DNA of 64,000 nt from Mycolicibacterium lacusdiani (GCF_021916785.1 NZ_JAKCFC010000002.1:434001-498000); one strand, 5' to 3'. Counted from the first letter of the stretch, positions 51,785 to 61,732 are shown. The notes: generated by a model not told the origin, from the letters alone. Numbers and translations are program-made.

Positions 51785-53934
51785 GCGATTCGCAGGTGGG
51801 GTCACAGCCGCCGATCGCCAAGCGCGTCGAGCACCGCCGCGAACACCACGGTGACGTCTTCGTCGACCAGTACGAGTGGCTGCGCGAGAAGTCCAATCCC
51901 GACGTGATCTCCTACCTCGAGGCGGAGAACGCCTACGCCGAGGAGCAGACCGCCGTCCTCGAGCCGCTGCGCCAGCGGATCTTCGACGAGATCAAGGCGC
52001 GCACCAAGGAGACCGACCTGTCGGTGCCCACCCGGCGCGGTGACTGGTGGTACTACGGCCGCAGCATCGAGGGCAAGCAGTACGGCGTGCAATGCCGGTG
52101 TCCCGTCGCCGATCCCGAGGACTGGACCCCACCCGTGTTCGACGAGGACACCGAGGTGCCCGGTGAACAGGTGCTGCTCGACGAGAACGTCGAAGCGGAA
52201 GGGCACGACTTCTTCTCGCTCGGCGCGGCATCGGTGACGCTGGACGGTCACACGCTGGCGTTCTCGGTGGACGTCAAGGGCGACGAGCGGTACACCCTGC
52301 GCTTCCGCGATCTGCGTACGGGCGAGATGTACGACGACGTGATCGAGGGCATCGGGGCCGGTGCCACCTGGGCTGCCGACAACCGCACCGTCTACTACGT
52401 CACCGTCGACGAGGCGTGGCGGCCAGACACCGTGTGGCGGCACCGCCTGGGCGCAGGACAGCCGGGGGAGAAGGTCCATCACGAACCCGACGAACGGTTC
52501 TGGATCGGCGTCGGGCGGTCCCGCAGCGACAAGTACCTGTTCATCGCCGCGGGCAGTTCCATCACCACCGAGATGCTCTATGCCGACGCAACCGATCCCG
52601 AGGCGACGTTCACGTCGATCCTGCCGCGCCGGGAGGGCGTCGAGTACTCGGTGGAGCACGCGGTCGTCGGCGGCGAGGATCGCTTCCTGATCCTGCACAA
52701 CGACGGCGCCGAGAACTTCACGCTGGTCGAGGCGCCCGTCAGCGACCCGACGGCATTCCGCACGTTGATCGAGCACCGCGACGACGTCAGGCTCGACGGC
52801 GTCGACGCGTTCGCCACGCAGCTGGTGGTCAGTTACCGCAGCGAGGCCCTGCCGCGAATTCAGCTGTGGCCCATCACCGCTGACGGTGCCTACGGCCAGG
52901 CCGAGGACATCACGTTCGACACGGAGCTGACGTCGTCGGGTCTGGCAGGCAATCCCAACTGGTCGGCGCCGCGGCTGCGGGTGGCCACGACGTCGTTCGT
53001 CGTGCCGCTGCGGATCTACGACATCGACCTCGCGACCGGTGAGCGCATCCTGTTGCGCGAGCAGCCGGTGCTGGGCGACTACCGGCCGCAGGAGTGCGTC
53101 GAACGGCGCGACTGGGCGGTCGCCGAGGACGGTGCCCGCGTCCCGGTGTCGATCATCCACCGTGCAGGAGTCGAGTTTCCGGCCCCTGCGTTGATCTACG
53201 GCTACGGCGCCTACGAGTCGTGCGAGGATCCGCGGTTCTCCATCGCCCGGCTCTCGCTGCTCGACCGGGGCATGGTGTTCGTGGTCGCTCACGTGCGCGG
53301 TGGCGGTGAACTGGGCAGGCAGTGGTACGAGCAGGGCAAGCTGCTGAACAAGAGGAACACGTTCACCGACTTCATCGCCGTGGCACGGCATCTCGTCGAC
53401 ACCGACGTCACGCGCGCGGAGAATCTGGTGGCACTCGGCGGTAGCGCGGGCGGCCTGCTGATGGGCGCCGTGGCGAACATGGCACCCGACGCGTTCGCGG
53501 GCATCCTGGCGCAGGTGCCGTTCGTCGACGCGCTCACCACGATCCTGGATCCGTCGCTGCCGCTCACGGTCACGGAGTGGGACGAGTGGGGCAACCCGCT
53601 CGCCGACGCAGACGTCTACGAGTACATGAAGTCCTACTCGCCGTACGAGAACGTCGAACCCAAGCGGTATCCGGCGATACTGGCGATGACCTCACTCAAC
53701 GACACGCGGGTCTACTACGTCGAGCCGGCCAAGTGGGTTGCCGCGCTGCGGCATGCGAACGTCGACTCCGTGCTGCTGAAGACCGAGATGTCGGCTGGCC
53801 ACGGCGGCATCAGCGGACGCTACGAGCGGTGGCGGGAGGCCGCGTTCCAGTACGCCTGGGTGCTAGCCACTGCCGACCGCGACCGCCATGGCAGCGGCCA
53901 GGAAGACGACCTCCTCGGCGCTCCGAACGCCTAG
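51781..53934 (+). CDS. ptrB: Oligopeptidase B (protease II), intact
   Basis: A 717-residue S9A serine peptidase from GTG 51781. The N-terminal ~400 residues form a beta-propeller ([20 protein letters not shown] at the start). The catalytic domain has Ser in [14 protein letters not shown], Asp probably in [19 protein letters not shown] and His in [14 protein letters not shown]. It cleaves peptides after Arg or Lys in the cytoplasm. In M. tuberculosis, as I recall it, this gene is annotated as two pieces, ptrBa and ptrBb; here it is one uninterrupted frame. The last ~20 residues run into a decayed gene on the other strand. Confidence 0.92.
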   Translation: MSDSQVGSQPPIAKRVEHRREHHGDVFVDQYEWLREKSNPDVISYLEAENAYAEEQTAVLEPLRQRIFDEIKARTKETDLSVPTRRGDWWYYGRSIEGKQYGVQCRCPVADPEDWTPPVFDEDTEVPGEQVLLDENVEAEGHDFFSLGAASVTLDGHTLAFSVDVKGDERYTLRFRDLRTGEMYDDVIEGIGAGATWAADNRTVYYVTVDEAWRPDTVWRHRLGAGQPGEKVHHEPDERFWIGVGRSRSDKYLFIAAGSSITTEMLYADATDPEATFTSILPRREGVEYSVEHAVVGGEDRFLILHNDGAENFTLVEAPVSDPTAFRTLIEHRDDVRLDGVDAFATQLVVSYRSEALPRIQLWPITADGAYGQAEDITFDTELTSSGLAGNPNWSAPRLRVATTSFVVPLRIYDIDLATGERILLREQPVLGDYRPQECVERRDWAVAEDGARVPVSIIHRAGVEFPAPALIYGYGAYESCEDPRFSIARLSLLDRGMVFVVAHVRGGGELGRQWYEQGKLLNKRNTFTDFIAVARHLVDTDVTRAENLVALGGSAGGLLMGAVANMAPDAFAGILAQVPFVDALTTILDPSLPLTVTEWDEWGNPLADADVYEYMKSYSPYENVEPKRYPAILAMTSLNDTRVYYVEPAKWVAALRHANVDSVLLKTEMSAGHGGISGRYERWREAAFQYAWVLATADRDRHGSGQEDDLLGAPNA

Positions 53935-54121
53935 GCGCGACGACCCGGGTCGACGGGTACAGCAGGCCGGCTGCGCCGACGAGTTCGAGTACCCCTGTCA
54001 CGGTGAAGAGTAGCGCCGGCCTTGGAAGCAGGGGCGGGACGATGGCGATCATGTCGCGCCGCATCCCCGGCGTGAAGTGCGCGATCCGGCAATCAGCACG
54101 GCCACGACGGCCTCCTCATCT
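53870..54121 (-). pseudogene. Decayed DoxX-type membrane protein gene
   Basis: Minus-strand fragments of one small membrane protein are spread over frames: VVAVLIAGS (~54095-54070), then HFTPGMRRDMIAIVPPLLPR and LLFTVTGVLELVGAAGLLYP (~54075-53960), then [11 protein letters not shown] (~53910-53880). Together they resemble a DoxX/DoxX-like protein with at least two frameshifts. It lies divergent from a TetR gene, a typical regulator/DoxX pairing. It overlaps the 3' end of ptrB. The family call rests on the MRRDMIAIVPP and GVLELxGAAGLL segments. Confidence 0.5.
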
Positions 54122-54124
54122 AGG

Positions 54125-54168
54125 CACTGACAAGTTCGATTCGTACCGACGATCTATCCACTGTCAAG
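54125..54168. promoter_or_regulatory. Direct repeat in the TetR/DoxX-remnant promoter region
   Basis: CACTGACAAG (54125-54134) and CACTGTCAAG (54159-54168) are 10-bp near-identical copies spaced 34 bp apart centre to centre. The second contains a minus-strand TTGACA -35 box for the decayed gene. Candidate TetR binding sites. Confidence 0.4.
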
Positions 54169-54188
54169 ATGAGGTCTATGCTGGCCGT

Positions 54189-54746
54189 ATGGCGAAGGAC
54201 TCCTATCACCACGGCGACCTCAAGGCCACGATCCTCGGCCAGGCGGCCGCACTCGTCGCCGAACGTGGTGCCGACGGGATCTCGCTGCGCGAACTGGCGC
54301 GGGTGGCCGGGGTTTCCCACGCCGCGCCCGCACACCACTTCACCGACCGCCGGGGCCTGTTCACCGCACTGGCGGCAGAGGGGTTCCGGCTGCTGGCGGC
54401 CGCACTCACCGACGCCAGGCCCGAGTTCATCGACGCCGCGAAGGCCTACGTCCGCTTCGCGCTCGACCATCCCGGCCACTACGAGGTGATGTTCGACAAG
54501 TCCCTCTACGACGCCGCCGACCCGGCACTGATCGAAGCGGAGGCCGCCGCGTCGGCCGAACTGGCCCGCGGGGTCGCCACGCTGACCGACCCCAAGGCCG
54601 AAGGCGATCCGGAGGCCGCTGCGCTGGCGGCCTGGTCGCTCGTGCACGGCTTCGCGCTGCTGTGGCTCAACGGGGCGACCGACACCTCCGGCGATCCGAT
54701 AGCCACCGTGGAGCGACTGGCAGCCATCCTGTTCGACCGGTGTTAG
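54189..54746 (+). CDS. TetR family transcriptional regulator
   Basis: A 185-residue regulator from ATG 54189. The helix-turn-helix reads HHGDLKATILGQAAALVAER, then LRELARVAGVSHAAPAHHF; the C-terminal domain is of the TetR_C_33/WHG type (LARGVATL, AWSLVHGFALLWLNG). Its probable former target, the DoxX-like gene, is degraded. The glutathione peroxidase gene starts 10 bp downstream and may be co-transcribed. Confidence 0.87.
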   Translation: MAKDSYHHGDLKATILGQAAALVAERGADGISLRELARVAGVSHAAPAHHFTDRRGLFTALAAEGFRLLAAALTDARPEFIDAAKAYVRFALDHPGHYEVMFDKSLYDAADPALIEAEAAASAELARGVATLTDPKAEGDPEAAALAAWSLVHGFALLWLNGATDTSGDPIATVERLAAILFDRC

Positions 54747-54756
54747 CGTCGAGGAC

Positions 54757-55254
54757 GTGACCTCGCCTACGATCCTCGACATCCCACTGACCACGCTCGA
54801 CGGCAAGCCCACCACGCTGCGCGAATTGTCCGGCGGCGCAACGCTCGTCGTGAACGTCGCATCGAAGTGCGGGTTGACGCCGCAGTACACGGCGCTCGAG
54901 AAGCTCGCCGAGGGCTACGCCGCACGCGGCCTCGCAGTCGTCGGCGTGCCGTGCAACCAGTTCATGGGCCAGGAACCCGGAACGGCCGACGAGATCGCCG
55001 AGTTCTGCTCCAGCACCTACGGGGTGACGTTTCCGCTGCTGGCCAAGACCGACGTCAACGGGGACGACCGGCACCCGCTGTACGCGGAGCTGACCAAGGC
55101 CACCGACGCCGACGGCCAGGCAGGCGACATCCAATGGAACTTCGAGAAGTTCCTGGTCGGCCCGGATGGCGAAGTGGTCAACCGCTTCCGCCCGCGGACC
55201 GAGCCGGACGCGCCCGAGGTCATCAACGCCATCGAGGCCGTCGTACCGCGCTAA
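54757..55254 (+). CDS. Glutathione peroxidase-family thiol peroxidase
   Basis: A 165-residue peroxidase from GTG 54757 (GAGG upstream). The peroxidatic Cys is in VNVASKCGLTPQY; VPCNQFMGQEPG and WNFEKFLVGPDG complete the GPx signature (Gln, Trp, Asn). It has Cys instead of selenocysteine, so it probably uses thioredoxin to reduce peroxides, the usual case for bacterial members. Cytoplasmic. Confidence 0.92.
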   Translation: MTSPTILDIPLTTLDGKPTTLRELSGGATLVVNVASKCGLTPQYTALEKLAEGYAARGLAVVGVPCNQFMGQEPGTADEIAEFCSSTYGVTFPLLAKTDVNGDDRHPLYAELTKATDADGQAGDIQWNFEKFLVGPDGEVVNRFRPRTEPDAPEVINAIEAVVPR

Positions 55255-55317
55255 GACGTCAACTCCTGCCCACGTGTCCGTCACCGTCGTGACACCTGGC
55301 GTTGCCATACTGCGGGC

Positions 55318-56022
55318 ATGGCTGGACAACTGATCGTCTCGATCTCCGGCGTCAGGGACCGCACCCTGGCCGACGTCGAGGACTTTCGCGCCGACCTCGA
55401 GCGACGGCACGTCCCCGCGTCGTACCTGGTGGCACCACGTCGCAAGGGCGGCTACCGCCTCTACGCCGACCCCGAGGCCGTGCAGTGGCTGACCGACCGG
55501 CGCGCCTGCGGTGACGCGATCGTCATGCACGGCTACGACGAGGCCGCGACCAAGAAGCGACGCAGCGAGTTCGCCACGCTGCCCGCGCACGAGGCCAACC
55601 TGCGTCTGATGGGCGCCGACCGCGTACTCGAGCACCTCGGGCTGCGCACCAGGCTCTTCGCCGCGCCGGGCTGGACGGTCTCGCAGGGCGTCGTGACCAC
55701 GTTGCCGCGCAACGGGTTCCGGCTGCTCGCCGGTGTCGACGGCGTCACCGATCTGGTTCGCAGGACGACGTCGAGGGCCCGGGTGCTCGGCATCGGCGAA
55801 GGGTTCCTCACCGAGCCGTGGTGGTGCCGGACGTTGGTGCTCTCCGCCGAACGCACCGCGCGTCGCTCCGGCACGGTCCGCATCGCCGTCGCGGCAGGGC
55901 AGCTCAAGCGGCCAGGACCCCGGCAGGCGGTGCTCGACGCCGTCGAGCTGGCACTGATGCACGGCTGCGTTCCGGCGGTCTACCAGTGGGATGCAAAGCC
56001 GGCGCTCACGGACGCCGCCTGA
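55318..56022 (+). CDS. DUF2334 polysaccharide-deacetylase-like protein (Rv0784-type)
   Basis: A 234-residue protein. The (beta/alpha) barrel start LIVSISGVRDRTLADVEDFR, the segment DAIVMHGYDEA and RLFAAPGWTVSQGVVTTL are typical of DUF2334, which is related to NodB deacetylases. Here the usual first metal Asp-Asp pair is not evident. No signal peptide. Position matches Rv0784. CATACT 6 nt before ATG 55318 could be a -10 hexamer of a leaderless transcript. Confidence 0.8.
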   Translation: MAGQLIVSISGVRDRTLADVEDFRADLERRHVPASYLVAPRRKGGYRLYADPEAVQWLTDRRACGDAIVMHGYDEAATKKRRSEFATLPAHEANLRLMGADRVLEHLGLRTRLFAAPGWTVSQGVVTTLPRNGFRLLAGVDGVTDLVRRTTSRARVLGIGEGFLTEPWWCRTLVLSAERTARRSGTVRIAVAAGQLKRPGPRQAVLDAVELALMHGCVPAVYQWDAKPALTDAA

Positions 56023-56046
56023 ACCAAGCGGGTTACCGTGGCGTCC

Positions 56047-57690
56047 ATGGGTGACGCTGACGTGATCGTGGTGGGCGCCGGTCTGGCCGGGCTGGTGGCG
56101 GCGTGCGAGGTGGTCGACAAGGGCCGATCGGTCCTCATCGTCGACCAGGAGAACGCAGGCAACCTCGGCGGCCAGGCCTTCTGGTCGTTCGGTGGGCTGT
56201 TCTTCGTCGACAGCCCCGAACAGCGCAGACTCGGGATCCGCGACAGCCGCGAACTGGCCCTGCAGGACTGGATGGGCAGCGCGGGTTTCGACCGCCCCGA
56301 GGACCACTGGCCCAAGCAGTGGGCGCACGCCTACGTCGACTTCGCCTCCGGTGAGAAGCGCAGCTACCTGCGCGAGCGCGGTCTGCAGACCTTCGCCCTG
56401 GTGGGCTGGGCCGAACGCGGCGGCTACGACGCCCGCGGACACGGCAACTCGGTACCGCGGTTCCACATCACGTGGGGCACCGGGCCCGGGATCGTCGAGG
56501 TGTTCTCGCGCAAGCTGGTTGGTCACCCGAGGGTGCGGTTCGCCTACCGACACCGCGTCGACGAACTGGTCGCCGAGGGCGGCGCGGTCAAGGGCGTGCG
56601 GGGCGCCGTGCTGGAACCGTCGTCCGCAGCCAGGGGTGAGCCGTCGTCGCGAACTCCCGTTGACGAGTTCGAGTTTCGGGCCGACGCGGTGATCGTCGCC
56701 AGTGGCGGCATCGGCGCCAATCACGACCTGGTGCGCAAGAACTGGCCGCCGCGCATGGGCAGGGTGCCCGAGCAGCTGCTGTCGGGGGTGCCCGCGCACG
56801 TCGACGGCCGAATGCTCGGCATCAGCGAGGCGGCGGGCGCGCACATGATCAACGCCGACCGGATGTGGCACTACACCGAGGGCATCACGAACTACGACCC
56901 GATCTGGCCGCGGCACGGCATCCGCATCCTGCCCGGACCGTCGTCGCTGTGGCTCGACGCCACCGGTCGGCGGCTGCCCGCGCCGCTCTACCCGGGGTTC
57001 GACACCCTTGGCACGCTGGAGTACATCGCGAAGACCGGCCACGACTACACGTGGTTCGTGCTGAACGCGCGCATCATCGCCAAGGAGTTCGGCCTCTCCG
57101 GTCAGGAGCAGAACCCCGACCTCACCGGCCGCAGCGTGCGCGACGTGCTGGCTCGCATCAAGCCCGGCGCGCCAGGGCCCGTGCAACGCTTCGTCGACCG
57201 CGGCGTGGACTTCGTCAGCGCGAACTCGTTGCAGGAGTTGGTCGCCAAGATGAACGCCGTACCGGACGTCGAACAGCTGGACTACGCCGTGGTGGCCGAG
57301 GAGGTCACCGCCCGTGATCGCGAGGTGGCGAACTCGTACACCAAGGACAGCCAGATCACCGCAATCCGTGGCGCCCGCAACTACCTCGCCGACAGGATCA
57401 GCCGCGTCGTTGCACCGCACCGCATCACCGACCCCAAGGCCGGGCCGCTGATCGCGGTGAAGCTGCACATCCTGACGCGAAAGTCGCTCGGCGGGTTGGA
57501 GACCGACCTCGACTCGCGCGTGCTCAGGGCCGACGGCTCGGTTCTCGACGGGCTGTACGCCGCCGGCGAGGCAGCCGGATTCGGCGGCGGCGGTGTGCAC
57601 GGCTACCGCTCGTTGGAGGGCACGTTCCTCGGTGGCTGCGTGTTCTCGGGCCGCGCGGCTGGCCGGGCGGCAGCGCGCGACATCGCCTAG
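56047..57690 (+). CDS. FAD-binding dehydrogenase (KstD/fumarate reductase-like, Rv0785-type)
   Basis: A 547-residue flavoprotein. The FAD motif is ADVIVVGAGLAGLVAACEVV at residues 3-22. GGQAFWSFGGLFFVD, a central VIVASGGIGANHDLVRKNW and the C-terminal GGGGVHGYRSLEGTFLGGCV (FAD-closing motif) place it with succinate dehydrogenase/3-ketosteroid-dehydrogenase-like enzymes. ATG 56047 was chosen because TACCGT (56034-56039) lies 7 nt before it, a leaderless geometry; GTG 56038 is the alternative. Its stop codon shares CTAG with the convergent gene. Substrate unknown. Confidence 0.87.
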   Translation: MGDADVIVVGAGLAGLVAACEVVDKGRSVLIVDQENAGNLGGQAFWSFGGLFFVDSPEQRRLGIRDSRELALQDWMGSAGFDRPEDHWPKQWAHAYVDFASGEKRSYLRERGLQTFALVGWAERGGYDARGHGNSVPRFHITWGTGPGIVEVFSRKLVGHPRVRFAYRHRVDELVAEGGAVKGVRGAVLEPSSAARGEPSSRTPVDEFEFRADAVIVASGGIGANHDLVRKNWPPRMGRVPEQLLSGVPAHVDGRMLGISEAAGAHMINADRMWHYTEGITNYDPIWPRHGIRILPGPSSLWLDATGRRLPAPLYPGFDTLGTLEYIAKTGHDYTWFVLNARIIAKEFGLSGQEQNPDLTGRSVRDVLARIKPGAPGPVQRFVDRGVDFVSANSLQELVAKMNAVPDVEQLDYAVVAEEVTARDREVANSYTKDSQITAIRGARNYLADRISRVVAPHRITDPKAGPLIAVKLHILTRKSLGGLETDLDSRVLRADGSVLDGLYAAGEAAGFGGGGVHGYRSLEGTFLGGCVFSGRAAGRAAARDIA

Positions 57691-58304
57691 GGCATGTCGA
57701 TGGTCGTGGTCACCGACACCATCTGCGGCGTCGGTGGGGCCGACGAGAACCCGAAGCGCACCGGCGGATCGAGGGCGTCCACCCCGCCGAGTTCGACCCC
57801 GCGGAACCGTCCCGCCACGGCCGTGATGCGCCGGGTCCTGCGCACCCCGTAGTACTCGCGGCGGCCGTTGCCCGCGCTGCCCGCCGTCTGGACGCCCGAA
57901 ACCAGACGGGCAGCAACGGGATTGATGGCACGCAGCCACCACGGCGCACGCGAGAGCGGAGCAGGCACCAGCCGGAGCAGCCAATCGAACGGCGCGGGCC
58001 CACCCAGGGTCGCCGACACCTCGAGCCCCGGCGCGGTGACGGTGAAGCCGTCCGCCGCGTGGTCGACCGTGACGCCGCCCAGGTCGGTGCGGTCGAATGT
58101 GTAGGTGCTGGAGACGAACTCGGCGACCTCGGCGCTCGGTGCGAGCAGGGTGCGCTCACCGTCGGGCGCCTCGACCATGACGTCGGCGAACCGGCCGAAC
58201 GGTGACTCGAGCCACGATCCGACGACGAACCGGACGCCCGAGCGCGTGCCGAAACCCGCGATGTGGCCGGTGAATACGAGCCGCGCGGCGAGGTCAGTCC
58301 CCAC
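57687..58304 (-). CDS. Conserved hypothetical protein (Rv0786c-type), 205 aa
   Basis: A 205-residue protein from GTG 58304, which overlaps the stop of the upstream MBL gene by one base (TAGTG). It is beta-rich: LVFTGHIAGFGTRSGVRFVV, SPFGRFADVMVEAPDGERTL, then VTVDHAADGFTVTAPGLEV; the C-terminus repeats strand patterns (YGVRRTRRITAV). No signal peptide and no recognised catalytic motif. Probably a lipocalin-like or similar beta fold; translationally coupled to the metallo-hydrolase. Confidence 0.7.
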   Translation of the reverse strand: MGTDLAARLVFTGHIAGFGTRSGVRFVVGSWLESPFGRFADVMVEAPDGERTLLAPSAEVAEFVSSTYTFDRTDLGGVTVDHAADGFTVTAPGLEVSATLGGPAPFDWLLRLVPAPLSRAPWWLRAINPVAARLVSGVQTAGSAGNGRREYYGVRRTRRITAVAGRFRGVELGGVDALDPPVRFGFSSAPPTPQMVSVTTTIDMP

Positions 58305-58957
58305 TAGAACTGTGTGTCCTTCTCCTCGTCGAGCACCTGGAAGTCGGCGTCGGTCATCTCCGAGAGTCGCCCGTAGTAGATGCCACGCGCCTCCTTGGCG
58401 ACCACGGCCTGGTGGATCGGGACCGCACGGGTCGGTGCCACGGCGCGCAGGTAGTCGACGGCCTCGGAGATCTTCAGCCACGGTGCGGCGGCGGGGGTCG
58501 CGAGCACGTCGACCGGTTCGCCGGGGGTGAACAGCGCGTCGCCCGGGTGCATCAGCCGGGCTGGGTGATCACCGTCACCGACGAGGTAGGAGATGTTGTC
58601 GATCGTCGGCAGGTCGGGGTGGATCACCGCGTGGGTGCCGCCAACGCCCCGCACCGCGAGGTGGCCGACCGTGAAGGCGTCCCCGGCGTGCACGGCCGTC
58701 CACGCGTCGCCCAGTTGCGCGGCCGTCATGGGGTCGGCGTACAGCTTGGCCTGCGGATTCGCGTCGAGCAGCGCGGGCAGCCGCTCCACGTCGGCATGGT
58801 CGGGATGCTGGTGGGTGACGAGGATTGCCGACAGGCCGGTGATGCCCTCGAAGCCGTGCGAGAAGTTGCCGGGGTCGAACAGGACCGTGGTGTCACCACC
58901 GTCGCCGTCGGGGAAGCGCGCGAGCAGGCAGGAGTGGCCGAAATGCGTCAAGTGCAT
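58304..58957 (-). CDS. Metallo-beta-lactamase-fold hydrolase
   Basis: A 217-residue protein from ATG 58957. The metal-binding motif THQHPDHAD (H-x-H-x-D-H) is near residue 52, later GVGGTHAVIH and LMHPGDALF supply further ligands, and PIHQAVVAKEARGIYYGRL ends the domain. It belongs to the UlaG/L-ascorbate-lactonase-like branch. Substrate unknown. Divergent from purS with 60 bp between. Confidence 0.87.
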   Translation of the reverse strand: MHLTHFGHSCLLARFPDGDGGDTTVLFDPGNFSHGFEGITGLSAILVTHQHPDHADVERLPALLDANPQAKLYADPMTAAQLGDAWTAVHAGDAFTVGHLAVRGVGGTHAVIHPDLPTIDNISYLVGDGDHPARLMHPGDALFTPGEPVDVLATPAAAPWLKISEAVDYLRAVAPTRAVPIHQAVVAKEARGIYYGRLSEMTDADFQVLDEEKDTQF

Positions 58958-59017
58958 GAGTCCATTGTGCCGCCGGTAGAGTCGTGCACGACCAATCTTC
59001 ACCAGACAGGAGCCGCC

Positions 59018-59257
59018 GTGGCCCGCGTGGTAGTGCACGTCATGCCCAAGGCCGAGATCCTCGACCCGCAGGGCCAGGCCATCGTCGGCGCCCTGGGCCG
59101 TCTCGGCCACGTGGGCATCTCGGATGTCCGCCAGGGCAAGCGTTTCGAACTCGAGGTCGACGACAGCGTGACCGATGCCGCATTGGCGGAGATCGCCGAG
59201 TCGCTGCTCGCCAACACCGTGATCGAGGACTTCGAGGTCACCCGGGAGCGCCAGTGA
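59018..59257 (+). CDS. purS: Phosphoribosylformylglycinamidine synthase subunit PurS
   Basis: A 79-residue protein from GTG 59018 with AGGAG 5-6 nt upstream, unlike the other pur genes in this window. [40 protein letters not shown] and a helix-rich end are typical of PurS, the small dimer that bridges PurQ and PurL in the three-subunit FGAM synthase. A TAGAGT hexamer at ~58978 could be its -10, giving a ~30-nt leader. Overlaps purQ as GTGA. Confidence 0.95.
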   Translation: MARVVVHVMPKAEILDPQGQAIVGALGRLGHVGISDVRQGKRFELEVDDSVTDAALAEIAESLLANTVIEDFEVTRERQ

Positions 59258-59928
59258 GTCCCAAGGTCGGTGTGATCACCTTCCCCGGCACGCTCGACGA
59301 CATCGACGCCGCACGCGCGGCCCGCCTCGCAGGAGCCGAGCCGGTGAGCCTGTGGCACGCCGACGCAGACCTGAAGGGCGTCGACGCCGTGATCGTGCCC
59401 GGCGGGTTCTCCTACGGCGACTACCTGCGCGCCGGTGCGATCGCGAAGTTCGCACCCGTCATGGGCGAGGTCGTGGAGGCCGCCAACAAGGGCATGCCGG
59501 TGTTGGGGATCTGCAACGGTTTCCAGGTGCTCTGCGAGACCGGTCTGCTGCCCGGCGCGCTGACCCGCAACGCCAACCTGCACTTCATCTGCCGCGACGT
59601 CTGGCTGGAGGTCGCCTCCAACGGGACCGCGTGGTCCACCCGGTACGAGGAGGGCGCCGACGTGCTGGTGCCGCTCAAGTCCGGCGAGGGTCGCTACCAG
59701 GCGTCCGACGAGGTGCTCGACGAACTCGAGGGCGAGGGGCGCGTCGTGTTCCGCTACCGCGAGAACCTGAACGGCTCCCAGCGCGACATCGCGGGCATCA
59801 GCTCGGCCAACGGTCGCGTCGTCGGCCTGATGCCGCACCCCGAGCACGCCACCGAAGCGCTGACCGGGCCGTCGGACGACGGCCTCGGCATCTTCTACTC
59901 GGCGCTCGACGCGGTACTGACCGCTTAG
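59254..59928 (+). CDS. purQ: Phosphoribosylformylglycinamidine synthase subunit PurQ
   Basis: A 224-residue class I glutamine amidotransferase from GTG 59254. The oxyanion segment is [17 protein letters not shown], the catalytic Cys is in [12 protein letters not shown], and His/Glu are in [10 protein letters not shown]. It supplies ammonia to PurL for FGAR to FGAM conversion. The stop overlaps by 3 bp with that of the convergent encapsulin gene. Confidence 0.97.
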   Translation: MSPKVGVITFPGTLDDIDAARAARLAGAEPVSLWHADADLKGVDAVIVPGGFSYGDYLRAGAIAKFAPVMGEVVEAANKGMPVLGICNGFQVLCETGLLPGALTRNANLHFICRDVWLEVASNGTAWSTRYEEGADVLVPLKSGEGRYQASDEVLDELEGEGRVVFRYRENLNGSQRDIAGISSANGRVVGLMPHPEHATEALTGPSDDGLGIFYSALDAVLTA

Positions 59929-60722
59929 GGCGTCAGCGCAACCGATGCCTCGGCCGTGTAGACCAGGAACGTCAGCGTCTCCTGCAGGTAGAGCGAGACG
60001 GTGTCGGCGTCATGCGACAGATAGCCGATCGAGACGTCGCTGCCCAGCCGGAGGTCGAAGTCGCCGCCGCGAGTGGACAGCACGAACGCGCCGTCGATCG
60101 CGGGCGCCCAGATGATCTCGCCGTCGATCAGCCGGTTGAGGTGCTCGCGGATCGGATAGCCGTGCTCGGTGGTCTCGCTGACCCGGGTGTACGCATCGGC
60201 CGACAGCAGCACGCAGTAGGGACCGTCGACGCCCGCGAGCCGCAGCGACGACAGCGCCTGGGCGATGACGTCGGGGATCTCGCGCGCGTCCTCGGGAAGG
60301 GACAGGGCGGGATTCGAACTCGTCTTGCGGATGCCGTCGATCGACGCGGCCGGGTAGCCCTCGAAGATGGCGCGGTCCTCCGCGAACGCCAACTGCCTGG
60401 CGGCCTCCTTCACCGCATCCCAGTCGGAATCCTGTGAGCCACGTTCGACGTCGTCGACGTCGGTCCTGCGGACGGTGAACGGCACCCGCAGCCGCACCAG
60501 CGGCTTGCTCTCCCGCAGGTGCGCGACGACGCCGTCGCCAGAGGGAGCGACCTCGAGCAGATGGCCGGTGCCGACGGCCGCGGTCGCCGGTCCGCCCGGT
60601 GAGCTGACGTCGACCACGCGTCGTCCGGCGATGTGCCGCTTGAACGTTCGGGTGGCCTCGGTCTCGATCTCGGCCCACGCCTCGTCGGTGATCGGCGCCA
60701 GCTCGCGGTAGAGGTTGTTCAT
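59925..60722 (-). CDS. Encapsulin nanocompartment shell protein (Cfp29-type)
   Basis: A 265-residue protein, exactly the length of M. tuberculosis Cfp29 (Rv0798c). It begins [20 protein letters not shown] and contains [41 protein letters not shown] and [20 protein letters not shown], all features of the HK97-fold encapsulin shell. It self-assembles into a cage that encloses the peroxidase encoded just upstream. ATG 60722 overlaps the DyP stop as ATGA. Confidence 0.95.
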   Translation of the reverse strand: MNNLYRELAPITDEAWAEIETEATRTFKRHIAGRRVVDVSSPGGPATAAVGTGHLLEVAPSGDGVVAHLRESKPLVRLRVPFTVRRTDVDDVERGSQDSDWDAVKEAARQLAFAEDRAIFEGYPAASIDGIRKTSSNPALSLPEDAREIPDVIAQALSSLRLAGVDGPYCVLLSADAYTRVSETTEHGYPIREHLNRLIDGEIIWAPAIDGAFVLSTRGGDFDLRLGSDVSIGYLSHDADTVSLYLQETLTFLVYTAEASVALTP

Positions 60723-61720
60723 CGGGGTGTTCCTTTCAGGCTGCCGATCGACAGGGAACCGGAGGGGGCTTCGGTGGCGTCCGCACCTGGCAGCGGCGGC
60801 GGGTCGTTCAGGAAGTCGAGGGTCGGGGTGAAGAACAGCGTGCCGGTGACCGCGGTCGAGAAGTCGAGGATGCGGTCGGTGTTGCCGGGCGGGTCGCCGA
60901 TGAACATGTTGCGCAGCATTCGTTCCGTCACGGCGGGGGTGCGCGAGTAGCCGATGTAGTACGTGCCGAACTCGGCCTTGCCGATCTCGCCGAACGGCAT
61001 GTTGTGCCGCAGGATCTTCAGCTCGGTGCCGTCGGCGTCGGTGATCACGTTGAGCGCGAGATGCGAGTTCGCCGGTTTCACGTCGTCGTCCAACTCGATG
61101 TCCTCGAGCTTGGTCCGGCCGATCACGCGCTCCTGTTCCTCCACCGACAGCGACCGCCACGCGCCCATGTCGTGCAGGTAGCGCTGCACGTGGACGTAGC
61201 AACCGCCGGTGAAGTCGGGATCCTCGTCGCCGATTTGCGTGGCGCTCATGGCGATCGGGCCGTCGGGATTCTCGGTCCCGTCGACGAATCCCATCAGGTC
61301 CCGGTTGTCGAAGAACTTGAACCCGTGCACCTCGTCGACGATCGTGATGGCGCCCAGCATGGCCTCGGCGATCCGGCTCGCGAGTTCGAAGCAAACGTCC
61401 AGGGATTCGGCGCGAACGTGGAACAGCAGATCGCCCGGTGTCGACGGTGCGTGGTGCCGCGTGCCCGTCAGCGCCTCGAACGGGTGCAGTTCGGCGGGCC
61501 GGGGTCCGGTGAAGAGGCGGTCCCAGGCGTCGGACCCGATCGACGTGACCACCGAGAGGTGCTTGGTGGGGTCGCGAAAGCCGATGGCGCGCACCAGGCC
61601 CGAGATGTCGCCGAGCGCGTCGTGCACCGTCTGCTCGCCGCCGTCGTCGATGACCGCGACGAGGAATATCGCCGCCGGGGTGAGCGGCGCCAGCACCGGC
61701 TGCGGAACAAGATCAACCAC
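60719..61720 (-). CDS. DyP-type heme peroxidase, encapsulin cargo
   Basis: A 333-residue dye-decolorizing peroxidase from GTG 61720. The catalytic GxxDG motif is in [14 protein letters not shown]. Proximal His is probably in [11 protein letters not shown], and the distal Arg in [12 protein letters not shown] or [10 protein letters not shown]. The C-terminal tail [13 protein letters not shown] is the encapsulation peptide that binds the shell interior. It uses H2O2 and protects against oxidative stress inside the compartment. First gene of the two-gene operon. Confidence 0.95.
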   Translation of the reverse strand: MVDLVPQPVLAPLTPAAIFLVAVIDDGGEQTVHDALGDISGLVRAIGFRDPTKHLSVVTSIGSDAWDRLFTGPRPAELHPFEALTGTRHHAPSTPGDLLFHVRAESLDVCFELASRIAEAMLGAITIVDEVHGFKFFDNRDLMGFVDGTENPDGPIAMSATQIGDEDPDFTGGCYVHVQRYLHDMGAWRSLSVEEQERVIGRTKLEDIELDDDVKPANSHLALNVITDADGTELKILRHNMPFGEIGKAEFGTYYIGYSRTPAVTERMLRNMFIGDPPGNTDRILDFSTAVTGTLFFTPTLDFLNDPPPLPGADATEAPSGSLSIGSLKGTPR

Positions 61721-61726
61721 ACGAGG

Positions 61727-61732
61727 ACAGTA
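61727..61732 (-). promoter_or_regulatory. -10 hexamer of a leaderless DyP-encapsulin promoter
   Basis: TACTGT on the minus strand, then 6 nt, then GTG 61720. No ribosome binding site precedes the start. Confidence 0.6.

Noticed and set aside
56038..57690. GTG 56038 as start of the FAD dehydrogenase
   Set aside because: It lies within the TACCGT hexamer that, with 7-nt spacing, points to ATG 56047 as a leaderless start.
54667..57984. A 1105-codon open frame on the minus strand
   Set aside because: It lies antisense to glutathione peroxidase, DUF2334 and FAD dehydrogenase genes that have clear family motifs. Its composition (Val, His, Asp, Arg rich, no motif) is the usual antisense artefact of GC-rich codons.
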